A stretch of DNA of 9,287 bases from Pseudomonadota bacterium (GTDB lineage Bacteria > Pseudomonadota > Alphaproteobacteria > Rhizobiales > Xanthobacteraceae), in the NCBI GenBank assembly GCA_021779635.1, contig JAJYAH010000214.1:1-9287 (forward strand), given 5' to 3'. Below are positions 5,363-9,287 of this stretch, one piece after another. A program made the position numbers and the translations under genes. The first letter of the stretch is position 1. Each line of letters begins with the position of its first letter. The notes beneath the pieces are model-generated. The model was not told the origin of the DNA. It saw nothing but the letters and a program-made list of their open reading frames with translations, and searched no databases.

Positions 5363-6355
5363 TCAGCTTCCGGACGGCACGAACGGATCGGCGAAAAACT
5401 GGTCAGCGGGAAGCCCGGCGGAGGTTTGGAAATCGCGCCGCGCATGGCGGATCATCAGCGGATTGCCGCAGGCATAGACCTGTGCGCCGGAGAGATCATC
5501 GTGGTCTTTCAGCACCGCGTGATGGACCAGCCCGGTGGCGCCTTGCCAATCAGCATCCGGCTCCGACAGTACCGGCGTCACCGCGAACCACGCCACCCGC
5601 GTGGCCCACTTCGCCGCCAGGTCCGCCAGATATAAATCCCGCCGGCGCCGGCCGCCCCAATAAAGCTGCACCCGACGCTTGTTGCCGCGCTTGATCAAGT
5701 CCTCGATCATCGATTTGAGCGGCGCAAAGCCGGTTCCGGTCGCCAGACAGACGATCGGTTTGTCGGACCCGGTTCGCAGATAAAAATCACCGTAAGGCAG
5801 TTCGACTTCGAGCTTGTCGCCCGGCTGCAGCGCCGTCAGCACGCCCTCGGAAAAGCGTCCGCCCGGCACATGACGGATGTGCAGTTGCGCGCCGTCGCTT
5901 TCGTGCGGCGGGTTCGCCATCGAGAAGTTGCGCGTATCGCCACCCGGCATGGCGATGCGAAGATATTGACCGGCCCTGAACCTGGCGCGGATGCCGGCGG
6001 GAAAACGAAGCTGCAGGATCGCGACATCGTCGACCGGCCGCGTGACGCGGTAGACGCTCGCGGTTATGGCCTTGCGTGCGTCCGGATCGTTCCGTTCGAT
6101 CCGCTTCGGATGAATCCGAACGTCCGACAGCGGCCTGGCCTGGCAGAACAGGACATCGGCTTTCGGGGCAGCGACCTGTCCGGCGCCGACGCTGACGGTT
6201 CCGTCGCACAGGCCGCCCTCGCAACTGGAGCAGACGCCCTTCCTGCACGAATAGGGCAGCGAATAGCCTGCGCGTTCGGCGGCGTCGAGCAGCGTTTCAC
6301 CTGTTTCGCAGCCAAACGAGATATCGTTTTGGTCAATCGAGACCTTGAACGTCAT
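5363..6355 (-). CDS. tphA1: terephthalate 1,2-dioxygenase, reductase component
   Basis: 330 aa. This cytoplasmic enzyme passes electrons from NAD(P)H through FAD and a [2Fe-2S] cluster to the TphA2A3 oxygenase. The N-terminal plant-type ferredoxin domain holds CRKGVCSSC (Cys37, 42, 45) and a fourth ligand Cys71 (LFCQ). The FAD domain shows RNFSMANPPHESDG (142-155) and RHVPGGRFS (161-169), almost as I recall in Comamonas TphA1. The nucleotide domain has GTGFAPLKS (207-215) and CGNPLMI (296-302). Length matches the family. The start ATG overlaps the tphB stop as ATGA (6355-6352), so translation is probably coupled. Related benzoate and anthranilate dioxygenase reductases share this layout; operon context and the middle domain favour tphA1. 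Confidence 0.92.
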   Translation of the reverse strand: MTFKVSIDQNDISFGCETGETLLDAAERAGYSLPYSCRKGVCSSCEGGLCDGTVSVGAGQVAAPKADVLFCQARPLSDVRIHPKRIERNDPDARKAITASVYRVTRPVDDVAILQLRFPAGIRARFRAGQYLRIAMPGGDTRNFSMANPPHESDGAQLHIRHVPGGRFSEGVLTALQPGDKLEVELPYGDFYLRTGSDKPIVCLATGTGFAPLKSMIEDLIKRGNKRRVQLYWGGRRRRDLYLADLAAKWATRVAWFAVTPVLSEPDADWQGATGLVHHAVLKDHDDLSGAQVYACGNPLMIRHARRDFQTSAGLPADQFFADPFVPSGS

Positions 6356-7347
6356 GGCGCAGCCGCATCCCCGAAATGCGACGCGCCGCCCAGCAGCTGG
6401 ATCGACCGCAGCACCGCTTCAGGTTCGGCAACACCGCGGCCGGCGATGTCGAACGCACTGCCATGGCCGACGCTGGAGAACAGCAGCCCGGATCCGATCG
6501 ACATCGCGGCCGAGTTCCTGCCGGCCAGCAGCTTGACGGGAATGTGACCCTGGTCGTGATACATCGCGACAAAAGCATCGAAATCGCGCCGTCCCAGCAT
6601 CAGATCGGCGCCGAGAGGACCCTCGACGTTCAGGCCCGAGGCTTGCAACCGCCGCACCGCGGGAACGGTAATCTCGTCGTCATCACCCCCGAACAGTCCG
6701 CCCTCGCCCGCATGAGGGTTGATTCCGAACAGCCCGATGCGCGGCTGCTGGATATTCAGCCTCCGTAACGCCGCGTCCGCCGTCCGCGCTGCGCGCTCGA
6801 CCAGTTCGGGCGTGATCCGGCCGAGCGCTGTGCGCAGCCGTTCGTGCAGGGTAACATGAACGATGCGCAGCCCGCCGCCGACCAGCATCAGGAACACCTC
6901 GTCCTCGGGTAAATCTTTGAGCCGCGCCAGCAGGCTCGGATAGCCCGAAAACCGGATGCCGGCGGCGTTGACATTGGTTTCGGAATGCGGGCATGCGACG
7001 ATCGCACCGGCATGCCCCTCGTTGACGAAGCGGATGGCCGCGGCGACATAGTCGACGGTGGCGCGGCCGCCCACCGCCGCAGGCGTCCCCGGGCTGAACG
7101 CGCCGCCTGGCAGGGCATTGACGGCGAGCAATTGCAAACACCCGGGCTCGGCAACCGCGCCGTCGAACGGATGAACCGCAAAGTCTCTGGCGCAGAGCTC
7201 CACATAGTGCCGGACGACGAACTCATCGCCCACCAGCACGATCGCCGGACCACCCTCGCGCGCCAGCTTTGCCGCGGCCTTGACCGCGATTTCGGGGCCG
7301 ATGCCGTTGGGATCGCCAATGGTCAATGCGATGGTCGGCTTTGTCAC
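6352..7347 (-). CDS. tphB: 1,2-dihydroxy-3,5-cyclohexadiene-1,4-dicarboxylate dehydrogenase (PdxA family)
   Basis: 331 aa from a GTG start at 7347 that overlaps the tphA3 stop as GTGA; an in-frame ATG at 7389 would overlap tphA3 by 46 bp and precede the conserved start. TphB oxidises the terephthalate cis-dihydrodiol with NAD(P)+ and decarboxylates it to protocatechuate. PdxA-family marks are clear: LTIGDPNGIGPE (8-19), HVTLHERL (164-171), INPHAGEGG (209-217), MYHDQGHIP (262-270) and SSVGHGSAFDIAGRG (291-305). His168, His212 and His264 match the metal ligands of PdxA. VACPHSETNVNAAGI (117-131) and FSGYPSLLA (133-141) closely follow Comamonas TphB as I recall it. True PdxA (vitamin B6 synthesis) shares the fold, but the operon and sequence indicate TphB. 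Confidence 0.92.
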   Translation of the reverse strand: MTKPTIALTIGDPNGIGPEIAVKAAAKLAREGGPAIVLVGDEFVVRHYVELCARDFAVHPFDGAVAEPGCLQLLAVNALPGGAFSPGTPAAVGGRATVDYVAAAIRFVNEGHAGAIVACPHSETNVNAAGIRFSGYPSLLARLKDLPEDEVFLMLVGGGLRIVHVTLHERLRTALGRITPELVERAARTADAALRRLNIQQPRIGLFGINPHAGEGGLFGGDDDEITVPAVRRLQASGLNVEGPLGADLMLGRRDFDAFVAMYHDQGHIPVKLLAGRNSAAMSIGSGLLFSSVGHGSAFDIAGRGVAEPEAVLRSIQLLGGASHFGDAAAP

Positions 7348-7811
7348 AGCGGCAGCGCCAGCAGCGTATCGATGCGCGAGCTGTCGCACACCACCGTGCG
7401 CTCGTTCAGCTTCACCTCGCCATTCTCAAGCTTGTAGAGATCGAGATAACGCCCGGTGGCAAAAATATCGGTATCGCCATCCTGCAGGATGCGTACGACC
7501 AGAAACGGCGTCTCGCTGCGCACCTCATGTGTGTCTTCGGACACGATCGAGGGCTGCCCGATGATGTGGCGATAGGATTGGCGCTCATAGATATTCGCTT
7601 CGCGCAGCGCCGACACCCGATCGGTTAGCATGCCGCGCGAATTCGCAAAGACAATTCCCGCCTCGAGCCCGTCCCGGTAATTGGCGGCCGTCGTGATCTT
7701 GTAGACGCAGGCGCCGTGGAAATGACTGGGCCACTCTTCGAGCCGGTCATCGTCGATGCACCGCGCATATTCGGCCTGAACCCGGGCGATCTTTTGATAC
7801 ACGTCAGTCAT
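7344..7811 (-). CDS. tphA3: terephthalate 1,2-dioxygenase, oxygenase beta (small) subunit
   Basis: 155 aa, against 154 recalled for Comamonas TphA3. The small subunit has a cone-shaped alpha+beta (SnoaL/NTF2-like) fold, carries no cofactor, and builds the alpha3beta3 oxygenase with TphA2. Typical stretches are DDDRLEEWPSHF (20-31), GIVFANSRGMLTDRVSALREANIYE (52-76), RHIIG (81-85) and the C-terminal CDSS...DTLLALPL. The LTDRVSALREANIYER segment nearly matches Comamonas TphA3 and is the best mark separating it from other ring-hydroxylating beta subunits. The ATG lies 18 nt after the tphA2 stop with a modest AGGGCGGA site, and the stop overlaps the tphB GTG. Confidence 0.93.
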   Translation of the reverse strand: MTDVYQKIARVQAEYARCIDDDRLEEWPSHFHGACVYKITTAANYRDGLEAGIVFANSRGMLTDRVSALREANIYERQSYRHIIGQPSIVSEDTHEVRSETPFLVVRILQDGDTDIFATGRYLDLYKLENGEVKLNERTVVCDSSRIDTLLALPL

Positions 7812-7829
7812 GTGCCGTCCGCCCTGCTC

Positions 7830-9131
7830 TCACACGCCCATATTGCTGCGATAGGCCTTCCAGAACCCGCGGACGGACGCCTCGGTGACGCGGCTCTCGC
7901 TGCTTTGGGCCTCGCTGCCGCCCATTTCGAGCACAGCTTGCTGCCCGGAGGCGCCGGCAATGCCGCGCTGGACGAAACCGCCGACGCAGCCATCCTCCAT
8001 GGAGATGTAGCCGGCGGGCCCCACCAGATTGCCCTGCTTGATGCGGGTCAGGCGCTGCGCGGGCGTATCGTCGGCGAAGCCGAGATAAGTCCAGTTCAGG
8101 TCGGTCTTGCCGACGCCGCGCGGCACGATCTGGCGGATTGCGATCGCGTTCTGGATCTGCTGCAGCACGAACGTTGGGAACACTGACAGAATCTGCAGCG
8201 TGATACCGTCATCATATTCATCGAAACCCTGCAGCAGCGATGGATCGGCCAGCTTGTATTGGCTGTCGGAGCGAAGCTGTTGCTTGGAATATTCCTGATC
8301 CTTCCGGGCTTCGCGGTCGATCGCCGAATAGCTGACATGATGTCCGCCGCTTTCGTCGACGATGATGGCGCCTTTCTGCGACAACCTGTTCAGTTCGAAG
8401 GTTGTGAAGAACAGATGCAGGATACTGGCATGATAGCTATCCTTGACGTTCTCTATGTAGAGTTTCCAGTTGTTTGGCAGCACCTGGGTGAATCGTCCGA
8501 GCACGACCGGCGTTCGGCCGCCCAGCACGCGCTCGATCCGCGATGATATCTCTTCGCCGAGATAGTCCTCGATCGGCGGCACGTCTTCTGAAAACGATCC
8601 GAAAATCAGGCCGTGCAATAGCGCGATCCGCAGCTTGCGCGGACCGTGGTCCTGCATGCGGAAGGTATCGGGCATGCCGCCCTTGCCCTTCACGCCGTCC
8701 TTGAACGCGACCCCGGTGAGGTTGCCCTGCCGATCATAGGTCCAGGCGTGATAGACGCAGCTGAAATCCTTTTTGCCCTTGCCCTGCGTATCGAGGCAGA
8801 TCAGTGCGCCGCGATGGGCGCAGCGATTCTCGAAGGCATAGATCTCGCCGTCCGAATCCCGCGTCACGATCACCGGGGTGTCACCGATTTTTGTGGTGCG
8901 AAAGTCGCCGGGTTCGGGTAGCTCCACCTCAAGCGCCAGATAGTGCCAGCTCGGTCCGTGAAAGATCCGCTGCTGCTCCGCCTGGTAGGAGGCCTCGGTC
9001 TGAAACACGCGGTAAGGCACCCGCGTCAGCCCCTCGGCGGGCCACGCCTGCCCGTCACTGCGATCCTGCTTCGACATCGTGGACTGTTCGGGCATGACGG
9101 GTGTCGGGTCCCTGCTTGACTTGGTTGACAT
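7830..9131 (-). CDS. tphA2: terephthalate 1,2-dioxygenase, oxygenase alpha (large) subunit
   Basis: 433 aa from the ATG at 9131. This Rieske oxygenase adds O2 to terephthalate, giving 1,2-dihydroxy-3,5-cyclohexadiene-1,4-dicarboxylate. Rieske [2Fe-2S] ligands: Cys104-x-His106 and Cys125-x2-His128. Mononuclear iron ligands: His234 and His239 in [10 protein letters not shown], plus Asp380 in SMEDG; Asp231 is the bridging residue between subunits. Long stretches match Comamonas TphA2 as I recall it ([40 protein letters not shown]). Arg333 and Arg414 correspond to Arg309 and Arg390, reported to hold the two carboxylates of terephthalate in the Comamonas enzyme. The start is uncertain: homologue length (413) favours ATG 9077 (415 aa) or 9095 (421 aa), none has a good ribosome binding site, and 9131 lies only 13 bp from the operator. 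Confidence 0.94.
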   Translation of the reverse strand: MSTKSSRDPTPVMPEQSTMSKQDRSDGQAWPAEGLTRVPYRVFQTEASYQAEQQRIFHGPSWHYLALEVELPEPGDFRTTKIGDTPVIVTRDSDGEIYAFENRCAHRGALICLDTQGKGKKDFSCVYHAWTYDRQGNLTGVAFKDGVKGKGGMPDTFRMQDHGPRKLRIALLHGLIFGSFSEDVPPIEDYLGEEISSRIERVLGGRTPVVLGRFTQVLPNNWKLYIENVKDSYHASILHLFFTTFELNRLSQKGAIIVDESGGHHVSYSAIDREARKDQEYSKQQLRSDSQYKLADPSLLQGFDEYDDGITLQILSVFPTFVLQQIQNAIAIRQIVPRGVGKTDLNWTYLGFADDTPAQRLTRIKQGNLVGPAGYISMEDGCVGGFVQRGIAGASGQQAVLEMGGSEAQSSESRVTEASVRGFWKAYRSNMGV

Positions 9132-9144
9132 GGGCGGGGTGATT

Positions 9145-9181
9145 TGTTCGAATAACGAACATATACTCGGATAACGAACAT
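9145..9181. promoter_or_regulatory. tandem IclR-type operator upstream of tphA2
   Basis: TGTTCGAATAACGAACA at 9145-9161 is a perfect 6+6 inverted repeat with a 5-bp centre. A second, imperfect copy lies 19 bp upstream: 9166-9181 matches 9147-9162 at 14 of 16 positions, with an intact CGAACA arm and a degenerate left arm. The GTTCG-N5-CGAAC form and its reverse (GTTCGTTATTCGAAC) closely resemble the PcaR box and other IclR-family sites in aromatic operons. Comamonas tph operons are controlled by the IclR-type TphR, so a TphR-like regulator is the likely binder (inference). TTGACT on the - strand (9208-9203) could be a -35 element, but no good -10 stands at 17 bp. Confidence 0.7.
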
Positions 9182-9241
9182 GCTGGATGCGTTCTAAAAA
9201 CGAGTCAAGATCGCCGGCAATGCATCAGACGACGGGCAGCG

Positions 9242-9287
9242 ATGATGGATCACGTGCCGAACCGGTGGCCGGGGGACGGCACGAGGG
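9242..9287 (+). CDS. possible start of a divergent gene, truncated by the window
   Basis: ATGATG at 9242-9247 opens a frame with no stop to the window end (15 codons, MMDHVPNRWPGDGTR). It diverges from tphA2, where a tphR-type regulator gene would be expected. No clear ribosome binding site is visible (GACGGGCAGCG precedes it), and 15 residues are too few to identify a family, so this is a position-based guess. Confidence 0.2.
   Translation, partial: MMDHVPNRWPGDGTR

Noticed and set aside
4438..5694. Long + strand open frame (418 codons) opposite the transporter and tphA1
   Set aside because: It is antisense to two clearly real genes, is rich in Gln, Arg and His as expected from the complement of GC-rich codons, and has no recognisable domain.
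6352..7389. tphB read as pdxA (vitamin B6 synthesis)
   Set aside because: The family is the same, but the position between tphA3 and tphA1 and the close match to TphB segments favour the catabolic enzyme.

Overview
The window looks like a chromosomal segment of an alphaproteobacterium of the Bradyrhizobium/Rhodopseudomonas group (Nitrobacteraceae). The reasons are the GC-rich codon use, the gene types, and two intergenic palindromic repeats of a kind I recall as abundant in Bradyrhizobium and other Rhizobiales. This assignment is inference; no marker gene is present.

Left third (1-2129, + strand): the 3' end of a short-chain dehydrogenase/reductase gene overlaps a MarR-family regulator by 10 bp. 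A separate gene for a zinc-less medium-chain quinone oxidoreductase-type enzyme follows. It probably starts at a TTG codon fixed by a strong ribosome binding site.

Middle (2130-3975): an intergenic palindromic repeat precedes three small + strand genes for exported proteins: a Cys-rich lipoprotein with two CX3C motifs, a PepSY-like periplasmic protein, and a collagen-like (Gly-X-Y) lipoprotein. An intrinsic terminator lies between the second and third. A stretch of about 550 bp without a convincing gene follows. It holds several inverted repeats, two strong tandem intrinsic terminators on the + strand (a possible small RNA or long 3' UTR), and a second palindromic repeat that shares a 15-nt core with the first.

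Right (3976-9287, - strand): a complete terephthalate catabolic operon in the order tphA2-tphA3-tphB-tphA1-MFS transporter. TphA2A3 and the reductase TphA1 form terephthalate 1,2-dioxygenase. TphB oxidises and decarboxylates the cis-dihydrodiol to protocatechuate. The AAHS-type MFS protein probably imports the aromatic acid. The enzyme order is that of Comamonas tph operons, but an MFS carrier takes the place of the TphC-dependent tripartite uptake system. Genes are tightly packed (18-nt gap, GTGA overlap, ATGA overlap, 46-nt gap). Just upstream of tphA2 lie a perfect IclR-type palindrome and a second imperfect copy 19 bp away, which suggests control by an IclR-family regulator (TphR/PcaR/PobR type). 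The regulator gene is not in the window, although an open frame starting at 9242 on the + strand could be a divergent gene.
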